From Actinomycetota bacterium (lineage in GTDB: Bacteria; Actinomycetota; Actinomycetes; Nanopelagicales; Nanopelagicaceae), in assembly GCA_029977785.1 (NCBI GenBank), contig JAPOKG010000002.1, positions 1 through 54,555 on the forward strand: a DNA stretch of 54,555 nucleotides, given 5' to 3'. Shown piece by piece: positions 8,417-16,382 of this stretch; within the stretch, counting starts at the first letter, position 1; every line of letters starts with the position of its first letter. Position numbers and translations under genes: made by a program. Under the pieces are notes generated by a model that was not told the origin of the DNA, ran no database searches, and was given only the letters and a program-made list of their open reading frames with translations.

Positions 8417-8608
8417 GTGAGCAACCAAGAGACCATCGCGCAGTTGCTTGCATCTTTGCCTGAAGAAGAGCGCATCATCTTGACGTTGCACTATCTGCGA
8501 GGCAAATCAAGTGGAGATATTGCAATCCTGCTACAAGTCCCTGAGCGCGCTGTTGTTGCCGTCATTTCGTCAGGAAAATCCCGCTTAAAAGGCCATCTCG
8601 GAATCTAG
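8417..8608 (+). CDS. Stand-alone sigma-70 region-4-like helix-turn-helix protein
   Basis: A 63-residue protein starting at GTG 8417. The sequence LPEEERIILTLHYLRGKSSG resembles sigma-factor region 4.1/4.2, followed by DIAILLQVPERAVVAVISSG, the usual HTH and recognition-helix position of ECF sigma factors. There is no region 2, so it cannot act as a complete sigma factor. It might bind the -35 region or the RNA polymerase beta-flap, or be a relic (inference). A longer frame from ATG 8330 would overlap the SRPBCC gene by 62 bases and add unrelated residues, so GTG 8417 is preferred. I recall similar small sigma-like proteins near DUF3117 in other actinobacteria, but could not check this. Confidence 0.65.
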   Translation: MSNQETIAQLLASLPEEERIILTLHYLRGKSSGDIAILLQVPERAVVAVISSGKSRLKGHLGI

Positions 8609-8739
8609 AAAAAGCGCTCTTTCCACCCACTTTGGCCCCTTTGGCTCGATTTCACCCGCGCCCGATTCTGCGAGATACTTCTCCCTGCACTACTCGACCT
8701 CACGGTCCCCGGCAGTTTCGACAACAAGGAGTCCCCACC

Positions 8740-8919
8740 ATGGCAGCTATGAAACCCCGTACAGGTGATGGACCGATGGAAGTTACCAAGGAAGCCCGCT
8801 CCCTTGTGATGCGCATTCCACTCGAAGGCGGCGGTCGACTCGTAGTTGAGCTCAACCCACAGGAAGCAAATAATCTCAGCGCAGCCCTTGAAGCCGCTGT
8901 AGCGCTCATCAAAAAGTAG
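8740..8919 (+). CDS. DUF3117 family protein
   Basis: A 59-residue protein almost identical in its first 45 residues to the actinobacterial DUF3117 consensus (MAAMKPRTGDGPMEVTKE, then a basic strand and EGGGRLVVEL). The function is unknown; its extreme conservation across actinobacteria suggests a core role. AAGGAG (8726-8731) gives a strong ribosome-binding site 8 bases before ATG 8740, unlike the many leaderless genes nearby. The 131 bases upstream are pyrimidine-rich and contain a possible -10 (GATACT near 8674). M. tuberculosis Rv1211 is the corresponding gene as I remember it. Confidence 0.92.
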   Translation: MAAMKPRTGDGPMEVTKEARSLVMRIPLEGGGRLVVELNPQEANNLSAALEAAVALIKK

Positions 8920-8924
8920 AGTGG

Positions 8925-10415
8925 ATTAAAAAGATTCTTGCAGTAGTTTCACCAGAGATTGATTCAATTGTTGGCGCCGATATTCTCGCTCTGGGCTTTA
9001 TCAAAAATAAGGATGAGAAATTTGAATTTACGGCCGACTCACGGCTAATAGCAAAACTCGAAAAGTACTTTGAAGTTAGCTTTCTCGACGAGATTAATTT
9101 CTTCGATGCGTCAGGAAAAGCTGGGGAGCTTTTCGAAATCCCGGTAGCGCATGAGGATGCTGAAGTAGATCGCATCTATCTCATTGGCGTGGGGGATAAC
9201 TCCTTAACATCTCTTCGTACAGCAGGTGCGGCCCTTGGAAAGAAAGTTAGAGGCAAGGCCCTCACACTCGTCTCACTCTGCGCACAAAGCGCGGCTGAAA
9301 TTAAAGCTCATGGAGTTTCGCTGACCCTGGGTGCTTATCAATGGAGTTTAAAGACTGGAAAGACTCCAGAGCTCCCTCAGTTCTTGATTGCAACAAAAGA
9401 AGTAGCGTCCGTCGGTGTTGCACATACGATTGCACGTGCGCTGTATACCGCTCGCGACTTGATACTTACACCATCAAATATCAAGAACCCGCTATGGATG
9501 GCGCAAGAGGCGCAAACAATCGCCGATGAGATGGGGCTATCGATTCGCATTCTTGCAGGAAAAGAGCTCACCAAGTTTGGTGGTCTACGCGCTGTAGGTA
9601 ACTCATCTCCTAAACCTGGTCCTCGCTTTATCGAAATTACATATGCTCCACGAGGTAAGGCAAAGTTAGCTGCAGCGTTGCCTCACGTTGTAATTGTTGG
9701 AAAAGGAATTACATTTGATACAGGTGGCGTCTCGCTCAAGCGGCCTTATGAATTTATGACCGCAATGAAGAGCGATATGGCAGGAGCCGCTGCGGCTCTT
9801 GCAACGCTAAGCGCACTCCCAGAATTACAGCCACAGGTAAAAGTAACTGCACTATTAATGTGTGCCGAGAATGCACTCTCTGGAACTTCGCAACGTCCAT
9901 CTGATGTGATTACTCAATATGACGGAACCACTGTCGAAATCATCAACACCGATGCTGAAGGTCGCTTGGTTCTTGCAGATGGCTTGGGTTACGCCCTAGA
10001 AAATCTTGATCCAGATTATTTGATTGATATTGCAACTCTGACAGGGTCGGCCACCTTAGGTTTGGGACGACAGTATGCAGCGATGTACACCCGTGATGAG
10101 AAGTTAGCGCGAGAGTTAGTTGCCATCGGAGAACAGAGCGGTGAGCGCGTCTGGCATATGCCGCTCGTTGATGATTACCGAGATTCGCTCGATAGCGATG
10201 TGGCAGATCTCAACCATGCAGCAGATAAGGGTGACTATTCCGCAGGTTCAGTGACGGCAGCCCTCTATCTTGAGAACTTCGTTGGAACTTCACGATGGGT
10301 ACACCTAGATATTGCAGGTCCGGCGCGTAGCGAGACTGATGCTGGTGAAAATGTGAAAGGTGGCACAGGTTTCGGCGTGCGTTTGCTGCTCGATTGGATA
10401 GTGTCTCTCTCGTGA
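8925..10415 (+). CDS. pepA: Leucyl aminopeptidase (M17, PepA) with no standard start codon
   Basis: Zn/Mn-dependent cytosolic aminopeptidase, normally a hexamer. The reading frame from 8925 gives 496 residues, the usual PepA length: an N-terminal macro-like domain (ILAVVSPEIDSIVGADILAL onward), then the catalytic domain with VGKGITFDTGGVSLK, MKSDMAGAAA, and INTDAEGRLVLADGL carrying the metal and catalytic residues. The frame is open from a stop near 8889, yet has no ATG, GTG or TTG until GTG 9189, which would delete about 88 residues. ATT at 8925 or 8934 is the best-placed initiator. Alternatively, one extra G in GTGGATTAAA (8921-8930) may hide a GTG-ATT start. The stop overlaps the next gene as GTGA. 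Confidence 0.82.
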   Translation: MKKILAVVSPEIDSIVGADILALGFIKNKDEKFEFTADSRLIAKLEKYFEVSFLDEINFFDASGKAGELFEIPVAHEDAEVDRIYLIGVGDNSLTSLRTAGAALGKKVRGKALTLVSLCAQSAAEIKAHGVSLTLGAYQWSLKTGKTPELPQFLIATKEVASVGVAHTIARALYTARDLILTPSNIKNPLWMAQEAQTIADEMGLSIRILAGKELTKFGGLRAVGNSSPKPGPRFIEITYAPRGKAKLAAALPHVVIVGKGITFDTGGVSLKRPYEFMTAMKSDMAGAAAALATLSALPELQPQVKVTALLMCAENALSGTSQRPSDVITQYDGTTVEIINTDAEGRLVLADGLGYALENLDPDYLIDIATLTGSATLGLGRQYAAMYTRDEKLARELVAIGEQSGERVWHMPLVDDYRDSLDSDVADLNHAADKGDYSAGSVTAALYLENFVGTSRWVHLDIAGPARSETDAGENVKGGTGFGVRLLLDWIVSLS

Positions 10416-11038
10416 ACATTAACCCGCACGATTATGCCGAAGGTTTTATTGCAGAAGATGCTGTAAAGAGTGCCGCTCGCGCCCGCGGAGTTGAAATCGG
10501 AACACATGATGTTTCACCAGGAACGGGTGCGTATCTCAGGCACCTCGCGCAACTTTTGAGCGCACAATCTGTTGTTGAGATTGGAACTGGTTCAGGTGTT
10601 GGTTCGCTCTGGCTCCTTGAAGGAATGATTAAGAGTGGAACGCTAACTTCAATCGATGATGAGATGGAACATTCCAGCATCGCAAAGCTGGCATTTGCTC
10701 AAGCTGAAATCGAAGCTCCGCGCTTTCGCCTGATTACCAATTCAGTGATGGATGTGATGACCAAGCTGGCCGACCGCGCCTATGACTTAGTTGTATTCCG
10801 CCACAATCCCGAAGATCTTAACTTTGCCATTTCGGAAGCGCACCGCATTCTACGAAGTGGTGGCGTTTTTGTGATTGATAACTTCTTTGGTGGGGCAAAA
10901 GTGCCAGATCCAGCCCAGAGAGATCCCAAGACAATTGCACTCCGCGAAGCCGGTAAAGCGATTAAAGCAGATACAGAATCTTGGATGAGTGTTCTCATTA
11001 CAACTGGCGATGGCTTGTTACTCGCCACAAAACTCTAG
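10412..11038 (+). CDS. SAM-dependent O-methyltransferase (family 3)
   Basis: A 208-residue class I methyltransferase of the catechol/caffeoyl-CoA-like family. SAM-binding motif I reads VVEIGTGSGVGSLWLL near residue 54, with TSIDDEMEH as the acidic strand-2 motif, a YDLVVF strand and LRSGGVFVIDNFFGGG-like motif near residue 150. The substrate is unknown. GTG 10412 overlaps the pepA stop (GTGA), indicating coupling; the ORF extends upstream, but those residues lie inside pepA. In M. tuberculosis the homologous gene (Rv1220c, from memory) sits beside sigE; here htrA follows instead. Confidence 0.88.
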   Translation: MNINPHDYAEGFIAEDAVKSAARARGVEIGTHDVSPGTGAYLRHLAQLLSAQSVVEIGTGSGVGSLWLLEGMIKSGTLTSIDDEMEHSSIAKLAFAQAEIEAPRFRLITNSVMDVMTKLADRAYDLVVFRHNPEDLNFAISEAHRILRSGGVFVIDNFFGGAKVPDPAQRDPKTIALREAGKAIKADTESWMSVLITTGDGLLLATKL

Positions 11039-11058
11039 AGAAAGCGCAATTTAGCCTG

Positions 11059-12195
11059 ATGAGTAATTGGAACGATAGTGGCCATCGCAACGATGGGCCT
11101 TGGTGGGTTGCGCCAAGTCAGAGCGGGCTAGGTCGCTCGATTTCACTGCGCACTGCAATCTTGATTGCCCTGGTTGTCGGAGTTGTTGGTGGAGCATTTG
11201 GCGCCTCCTCAACAGGATCGCTCTTTGGTCGTTCGGTTAATCTCGTAAAGACAACTTCCGCTATCGAAAGACCAGCAGGATCAGTGGCTGAAATTGCGCA
11301 GAGAGTTCTCCCATCAGTTGTCTCAATTGAGGCGCAATCAGGTCGTGGTGGCTCGACTGGTTCAGGATTTATCATCGACAGCAGTGGATACATTCTTACC
11401 AATAACCATGTGATTGCCTCATCAGCCGTCAGTGGTGGCGATATTCGAGTTCGTCTCAATGATGGATTTTCGTATGATGCAAAGGTTGTTGGGCGCGATA
11501 GCTCTTACGATTTAGCCGTGATAAAAATCGTTGCCCCAAATTTGAAGGCGCTGCAATTTGGAGATAGTGATGAAGTTGCGGTTGGCGATTCTGTGATTGC
11601 CATTGGTTCACCACTTGGCTTATCAGGCACTGTAACTTTGGGAATTATTAGCGCTAAGGATCGCGCTGTCACTGCAGGAGACGATGATGCAGAGAGCGCC
11701 TTTATCAACGCGCTCCAAACTGATGCGGCCATTAATCCTGGAAATTCAGGAGGACCGCTTGTAAATTCAACAGGTGCAGTCATTGGAGTCAATTCTGCGA
11801 TTGCATCTCTTGGAACTTCCTTTAGCGGCCAATCCGGCTCTATTGGCCTTGGTTTTGCAATTCCCATCAATCAAGCTCGTAAGACTGCAGACCAACTCAT
11901 TAAAAATGGTAAAGCTACATATCCTGTAATGGGCATTTCAGTTGATATGAATTACTCAGGTGATGGAGCGATGATTGCCAAGACCGCCGATGCCATAGTT
12001 CCAGGTGGAGCTGCAGCAAAGGCGGGCCTGAAGTCTGGTGACATCATTACTGAAATCGATGGCCGAGCAATCACGTCTTCGGAAGAGCTCATTGTCGCTA
12101 TTCGCTCCCACAATGTTGGTGAGGAAATTGAGGTTACTTACAAACGTGGCGGTACTAGCAAGACCGTGAGACTCACACTGTCGGCCTCGAAATAG
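11059..12195 (+). CDS. HtrA/DegP-like membrane-anchored serine protease with PDZ domain
   Basis: A 378-residue envelope quality-control protease. A cytoplasmic N-terminus of about 30 residues precedes a transmembrane segment (about 33-55). The trypsin-like domain carries the catalytic triad in TNNHV (His), YDLAVIK (Asp) and NPGNSGGPLV (Ser). One PDZ domain follows (about 285-375: GGAAAKAGLKSGDIITEIDG). ATG 11059 is chosen because the extension to 10981 lies inside the methyltransferase gene. In M. tuberculosis the order is sigE-rseA-htrA-tatB; here neither sigE nor rseA is present. tatB follows 20 bases downstream. Confidence 0.92.
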   Translation: MSNWNDSGHRNDGPWWVAPSQSGLGRSISLRTAILIALVVGVVGGAFGASSTGSLFGRSVNLVKTTSAIERPAGSVAEIAQRVLPSVVSIEAQSGRGGSTGSGFIIDSSGYILTNNHVIASSAVSGGDIRVRLNDGFSYDAKVVGRDSSYDLAVIKIVAPNLKALQFGDSDEVAVGDSVIAIGSPLGLSGTVTLGIISAKDRAVTAGDDDAESAFINALQTDAAINPGNSGGPLVNSTGAVIGVNSAIASLGTSFSGQSGSIGLGFAIPINQARKTADQLIKNGKATYPVMGISVDMNYSGDGAMIAKTADAIVPGGAAAKAGLKSGDIITEIDGRAITSSEELIVAIRSHNVGEEIEVTYKRGGTSKTVRLTLSASK

Positions 12196-12215
12196 CCGAG
12201 TAAGGTAGAGCCACT

Positions 12216-12530
12216 ATGTTCTTTGATTTTGGTGCAGGCGAACTCATTGGTTTGGCAATCCTTGCCATGGTGCTCGTAGGCCCTGAGCGCCTACCGAGAC
12301 TTGCCGTAGATGCAGCGAAGTTTGTTAAGAAGGCCCGAGATTTTGCATCCCATGCAACAAATGAGCTTAAGTCAAACCTAGGTCCGGGCTTTGAAGATCT
12401 TGATGCCACTGATCTCAATCCAAAGAACTTTATTAAGAAACAAATTGGCAACGTCCTCGATGATGATTCGCCAAAATCTTCTAAGTATCCCTCTAGTTTC
12501 GCATATGCAATTGATCCTGACTTGTTATGA
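12216..12530 (+). CDS. tatB: TatB, twin-arginine translocase subunit
   Basis: A 104-residue protein with the Tat A/B architecture: very short N-terminus, one membrane helix (about 6-21), the LVGPERLP hinge with the TatB-type glutamate, an amphipathic helix (AAKFVKKARDFASHATNEL) and a variable tail. TatB receives folded twin-arginine substrates with TatC. The htrA-tatB-mrp order supports TatB over TatA. Its stop overlaps mrp as ATGA, suggesting co-translation. tatA and tatC are not in the window. Confidence 0.9.
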   Translation: MFFDFGAGELIGLAILAMVLVGPERLPRLAVDAAKFVKKARDFASHATNELKSNLGPGFEDLDATDLNPKNFIKKQIGNVLDDDSPKSSKYPSSFAYAIDPDLL

Positions 12531-13645
12531 CCACACTCGAATTAGTTAACGCCGCCCTTGCTACGGTGCAAGACCCTGAACTTCACCGCGCACTACCTGA
12601 ACTCGGCATGGTCAAATCTGTAAACATCAGCGGTGATGTTGCCGAATTAGAAATCTTGCTCACTATTTCAGGTTGCCCGATGAGAGATCGCTTAACGCGC
12701 GACATTGAAACCGCTGTAACGGCCGTCGAAGGTATCGCGCGAGTGGAAATCACCTTTGGAGTCATGGATGAAGAACAGCGTGCAAACATTAAGAAGTTAC
12801 TGCGCAATGGCCGCGAAAGCTTTATCTCATTTGCCCAGAAAGATTCACTGACTCGAGTCATCGGCGTTGCCTCTGGTAAAGGTGGAGTCGGAAAGTCCTC
12901 ACTCACCGCAAACCTTGCGGTGGCTTCAGCGAAGCGCGGCCTTCGCGTTGGCATATTAGATGCTGATGTTTACGGGCACTCAATTCCTCGCCTTATGGGG
13001 CTGATTGGTCAACGTCCCACAGCGATTGATCAGATGTTTATTCCTCTTGAATCCTATGGAGTCAAAGTTGTCTCGATGGAGATGTTTAAGCCTGAGCGCA
13101 GTGATGCCATCGCTTATCGCGGTCCGCTACTTCACCGAGTTCTAGAACAACTTCTCTCTGATGCTTATTGGGGCGATTTGGACCTTCTCTATATTGATCT
13201 ACCTCCGGGCACCGGAGATTTAGCAATTTCTCTGGGACAGCTTGTGCCATCATCTGAAATTCTTGTTATTACAACTCCACAAATTGCTGCAGCAGAAGTG
13301 GCAGAGCGAGCAGGCAGAATCGCACATCAGATTCACCAGAGAGTTATTGGCGTAATTGAAAATATGTCAGCTTATCCGTGCGGTAAATGCGGTGAACTCA
13401 CCTCGCTCTTTGGCGAAGGTGGGGGAGAAGAAACGTCTAAACGACTTTCACAATTAATCGGTGGAGACGTTCCACTTCTCGGAAAGATCCCGTTTAGCCC
13501 AGATTTACGTGAAGGCGGCGATGCTGGCGCACCCGTTGTGATTTCAGCACCTGATAGTCCAAGTGCTCAAGCAATCGATGAAATTATTGACAAGCTAATC
13601 GTGCGTGAAAAATCGCTACTTGGCGTCCGACTCGGGCTTGCGTAG
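12527..13645 (+). CDS. mrp: Mrp/ApbC-type Fe-S cluster carrier ATPase
   Basis: A 372-residue protein with an N-terminal MIP18/DUF59 domain (about 1-90, including the SGCPMRDRLTRDIE segment) and a C-terminal deviant-Walker P-loop ATPase starting VASGKGGVGKSSLTANLA, with DADVYGHSIPRL and YIDLPPGTGDLAISLGQL. A CGKCG pair (about residues 283-286), preceded by IENMSAYP, is the bridging-cluster CxxC of Mrp carriers. It delivers iron-sulfur clusters to apoproteins. The start overlaps tatB (ATGA). Its 3' end overlaps the convergent DUF1003 gene by 30 bases. Confidence 0.92.
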   Translation: MTTLELVNAALATVQDPELHRALPELGMVKSVNISGDVAELEILLTISGCPMRDRLTRDIETAVTAVEGIARVEITFGVMDEEQRANIKKLLRNGRESFISFAQKDSLTRVIGVASGKGGVGKSSLTANLAVASAKRGLRVGILDADVYGHSIPRLMGLIGQRPTAIDQMFIPLESYGVKVVSMEMFKPERSDAIAYRGPLLHRVLEQLLSDAYWGDLDLLYIDLPPGTGDLAISLGQLVPSSEILVITTPQIAAAEVAERAGRIAHQIHQRVIGVIENMSAYPCGKCGELTSLFGEGGGEETSKRLSQLIGGDVPLLGKIPFSPDLREGGDAGAPVVISAPDSPSAQAIDEIIDKLIVREKSLLGVRLGLA

Positions 13646-14110
13646 CTCTTCAACAATCTCTTTGGCGATATCGCCAAGTTCATTACGCAAGTAATCACGT
13701 GTTGCCACTTCTCCGAGTGCGATACGTAAGCTCGCTAATTCACGAGTCAGATACTCAGTATCAGCGATACTACGCGCGTTTTGGGCACGGTCTTCATTGA
13801 GCGCTATGCGATCACGATCTGCTTGACGATTTTGAGCCAAGAGAATGAGAGGGGCTGCATAAGAGGCCTGAAGCGAAAGAATGAGGGTAAGAAAGATAAA
13901 TGGGTACTCATCAAATCGCAATGAAGTTGGTGCCAATGTGTTCCATAAGACCCAACCAAGAACGAAGCAGGTCATATATACAAGAAATCGTGCAGTTCCT
14001 AAGAAACGTGCAAAACGTTCAGAGAGGCGACCAAAAGTCTCCGGATCAATGTTGCCACGGAGTGAACGACGGGTCTCTCTTGGTGTGTCTAGTCGATAGC
14101 TACGAGCCAT
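13616..14110 (-). CDS. DUF1003 family membrane protein
   Basis: A 164-residue protein with two transmembrane helices (about 40-57 and 70-93) and the DUF1003 segment LSLQASYAAPLILLAQNRQA. The C-terminal half is charged and likely coiled coil. The molecular function is unknown. It lies 2 bases after the stop of the MgtE/CBS gene and is surely co-transcribed; this pairing recurs in actinobacteria (Rv1231c/Rv1232c from memory), suggesting the membrane protein works with the soluble magnesium-sensor-like partner. It overlaps the end of mrp by 30 bases. Confidence 0.85.
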   Translation of the reverse strand: MARSYRLDTPRETRRSLRGNIDPETFGRLSERFARFLGTARFLVYMTCFVLGWVLWNTLAPTSLRFDEYPFIFLTLILSLQASYAAPLILLAQNRQADRDRIALNEDRAQNARSIADTEYLTRELASLRIALGEVATRDYLRNELGDIAKEIVEELRKPESDAK

Positions 14111-14112
14111 GG

Positions 14113-15426
14113 TTAGACCTCCTTCGCAAAATCAGTATCTATGCTCTCAAGAGCTGCTGATGTTGCAGCGTTATGTGTTGCAGAATCTCTATGGTCATGT
14201 CGCCAGTTTTCAGGTAACAGGTGATCGAGAACATCGTCAACGGTTACGGCGCCAAGCAAGCGATCATTGGCATCTATAACAGGCAGTGAGAGCAAGTTAT
14301 AACTAGCTAAGTATGACGAAACTGCGTGCAAGGATGCGTCGGGATTAACGCCCTTTGTATTGGTATCCACGATTGAGCCCAGCAAAGTAGCGGGTGGCTC
14401 TCGCAATAAGCGCTGGTAGTGGACCATTCCAATAAATCGGCCAGTGGGAGTTTCGAGTGGCTGACGGGTGATAAAAACTTGTGATGCCAGGGCTGGTGAT
14501 TTTTCGCTCTGCCGCACTGCAGCGAGTGCATCTGCCACTGTGTAATCTGCTGACATCACTATTGGTTCTGTGGTCATCATTCCGCCAGCTGAATAATCTT
14601 CATAAGTCATCAGGCGAAGAACATCCTCAGCATCCTCAGGATCCATAAGCTCAATCAGTTCTTGTGCACGTTCTTCACCGATTTCACGGAGCAAGTCAGC
14701 AGCATCATCAGGGTCCATCTCTTCTAGAACATCGGCTGCGCGCTCACCTTCAAGTTCTGCCAGCAGAGCCACACGCTCTGATTCATCCATCTCTTCAAGC
14801 ACATCCGCAAGTCGCTCGTCATCCAGTGCACGGGCCACTTCAACACGACGCTTCGGAGAAAGATCTTGGATAACTGCAGCTAAATCTGCAGCTCTTAAGT
14901 TCCCAATTGTTGAAAGTAGATTTGAGACTCCTTGATTTGTTTCGTGCTGTGCAAAGCCCGTGACTTCTTCCCACGAGACAGTTGAAGTTGCGCCTTTTCG
15001 TCGTAGTCCACGACCTTTGCGCATGATGTGAACGCGAGTAATGAGCCAATCTCCGGTGCGATTTTCTTCCATCGCCATATCTTCGACAAGAACTGGCTGA
15101 CCATCCTCAACTAGGGCTACGGAGCGATCTAACAAGTCGCCAAGGACCAACATCTCACCGGCGCGAGTTTCAAAACGTCGCATATTGAGTAAGCCTGTGA
15201 TTACTACTGCACCTGATTCAATCGAGGTCACGCGAGTGATTGGAACAAAGACACGACGGCGAAGTGGTACTTCAACGACTAATCCAAGAATTCGAGGCGG
15301 CTGGTTATTGGAACGTAGGGTCGCGACAGCATCGCGCACCTTGCCAACGGGATCGCCATTAGGGTCAAAGACCGCTGTGCCTGCAAGACGGGCGAGAAAT
15401 ATGCGATTGATGTTATTTCCGCTCAT
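14113..15426 (-). CDS. Soluble MgtE-N/CBS domain protein with N-terminal PRC-like barrel
   Basis: A 437-residue protein in three parts: a PRC-barrel-like pair (about 8-130; FLARLAGTAVFDPNGDPVGK), an MgtE intracellular N domain (about 165-285) made of helical repeats such as DVLEEMDESERVALLAELEG and DVLEEMDPDDAADLLREI, and two CBS domains (about 290-425; TEPIVMSADYTVADAL). The five-helix membrane pore of MgtE is absent, so this is not a channel by itself. It probably senses Mg2+ or adenine nucleotides and regulates a partner; DUF1003 downstream is a candidate (inference). TACTCT (complement of 15433-15438) lies 6 bases before the ATG, implying a leaderless mRNA. Confidence 0.85.
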   Translation of the reverse strand: MSGNNINRIFLARLAGTAVFDPNGDPVGKVRDAVATLRSNNQPPRILGLVVEVPLRRRVFVPITRVTSIESGAVVITGLLNMRRFETRAGEMLVLGDLLDRSVALVEDGQPVLVEDMAMEENRTGDWLITRVHIMRKGRGLRRKGATSTVSWEEVTGFAQHETNQGVSNLLSTIGNLRAADLAAVIQDLSPKRRVEVARALDDERLADVLEEMDESERVALLAELEGERAADVLEEMDPDDAADLLREIGEERAQELIELMDPEDAEDVLRLMTYEDYSAGGMMTTEPIVMSADYTVADALAAVRQSEKSPALASQVFITRQPLETPTGRFIGMVHYQRLLREPPATLLGSIVDTNTKGVNPDASLHAVSSYLASYNLLSLPVIDANDRLLGAVTVDDVLDHLLPENWRHDHRDSATHNAATSAALESIDTDFAKEV

Positions 15427-15467
15427 GGGATAAGAGTAACGCGTGCACCATCGGCTAGGTTTGCCCT

Positions 15468-16382
15468 ATGTCCGTATCCGCGCGTAATGAATCAGTGCAT
15501 AACCACACTGCTCTTCCTGCGCGACCTGACCTCATCCGCTTAATTATCGGAATTTTCGGTGTGGGCTCTTCGGGTCCACTCATTGCGCTCAGTGCGATGC
15601 CAGTGCCAACTCTGATTTTCTGGAGAAATCTTGGTGGCTCGCTCATGACATTGCCGTTTGCGCTTCGCCATAAAGTAGATCGCACCGGCGCGAAGTGGGC
15701 GATATTGGCTGGCATATTTCTCTCCTTTCATTTCATCGGCTTTTTTGTAGCCATGAGAATGACAAGCGTCGCCGCAGGCACTGCAATTGCAGCGCTTCAA
15801 CCGATTTTTGCAGCGCTCTTTCTCAGATTTAGAGGTGGATTCATTCCCAATAAAGCATGGCTAGGCATGTTTGTAAGCTTCATGGGAGTTCTTGTAGTGA
15901 CCGGCATTGATATTCAATTAGACCGCCGATCGTTTCTTGGAGATTTAGCAGCGCTACTTTCTGGCGCGCTCGCTGCCGCATATATGTTGATCGGTTCGCA
16001 TGCACAAAAGACTCTGCAAACAACCACCTACACATCAATCTGTTATCTGACCTGTGCGCTCACAGCTCTACCAATTACCTTGATTGCAGGTTATGAGCTC
16101 TTCTCATTCTCTACGAGAGAGTGGGTAATTTTGCTTGGGTTGATTATTGGAGCTCAACTACTTGGCCACACCATGTTTAACATAACTTTGAAACGAGTCT
16201 CACCAGCCGTCGTATCACTCATTGTCTTTTTTGAAGTTCCCATCGCAGCATTCTTGGCATCAATCTTCGGAGTTGGCAAGCAGCCTTCACCGAGTATCTA
16301 TATAGGAGTGCTTTTGATTTTAATCGGATGTATCTTCTTTGTCACTCGTACTAAAACAGAGAATGTGATGACCATTGAATGA
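15468..16382 (+). CDS. DMT superfamily (EamA) transporter
   Basis: A 304-residue membrane protein with ten hydrophobic segments in two EamA repeats, including MTSVAAGTAIAALQPIFAAL and the second-repeat LKRVSPAVVSLIVFFEVPIA. EamA proteins export amino acids or other metabolites; the substrate cannot be told from sequence. A -10 box TAGGTT (15456-15461) lies 6 bases before ATG 15468, so the mRNA is probably leaderless. It is coupled by ATGA overlap to the PHP gene, which in turn overlaps marC. Confidence 0.87.
   Translation: MSVSARNESVHNHTALPARPDLIRLIIGIFGVGSSGPLIALSAMPVPTLIFWRNLGGSLMTLPFALRHKVDRTGAKWAILAGIFLSFHFIGFFVAMRMTSVAAGTAIAALQPIFAALFLRFRGGFIPNKAWLGMFVSFMGVLVVTGIDIQLDRRSFLGDLAALLSGALAAAYMLIGSHAQKTLQTTTYTSICYLTCALTALPITLIAGYELFSFSTREWVILLGLIIGAQLLGHTMFNITLKRVSPAVVSLIVFFEVPIAAFLASIFGVGKQPSPSIYIGVLLILIGCIFFVTRTKTENVMTIE

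Noticed and set aside
8925-9188. pepA as a pseudogene
   Set aside because: The frame is open to normal length with all catalytic motifs; only the start codon is in question.
11118-11870. Antisense open frames of 113 and 121 codons over htrA
   Set aside because: They mirror the htrA codon pattern, overlap a solid gene fully and have no motif.
14113-15426. MgtE magnesium channel
   Set aside because: No hydrophobic pore domain follows the CBS pair; the protein is soluble.
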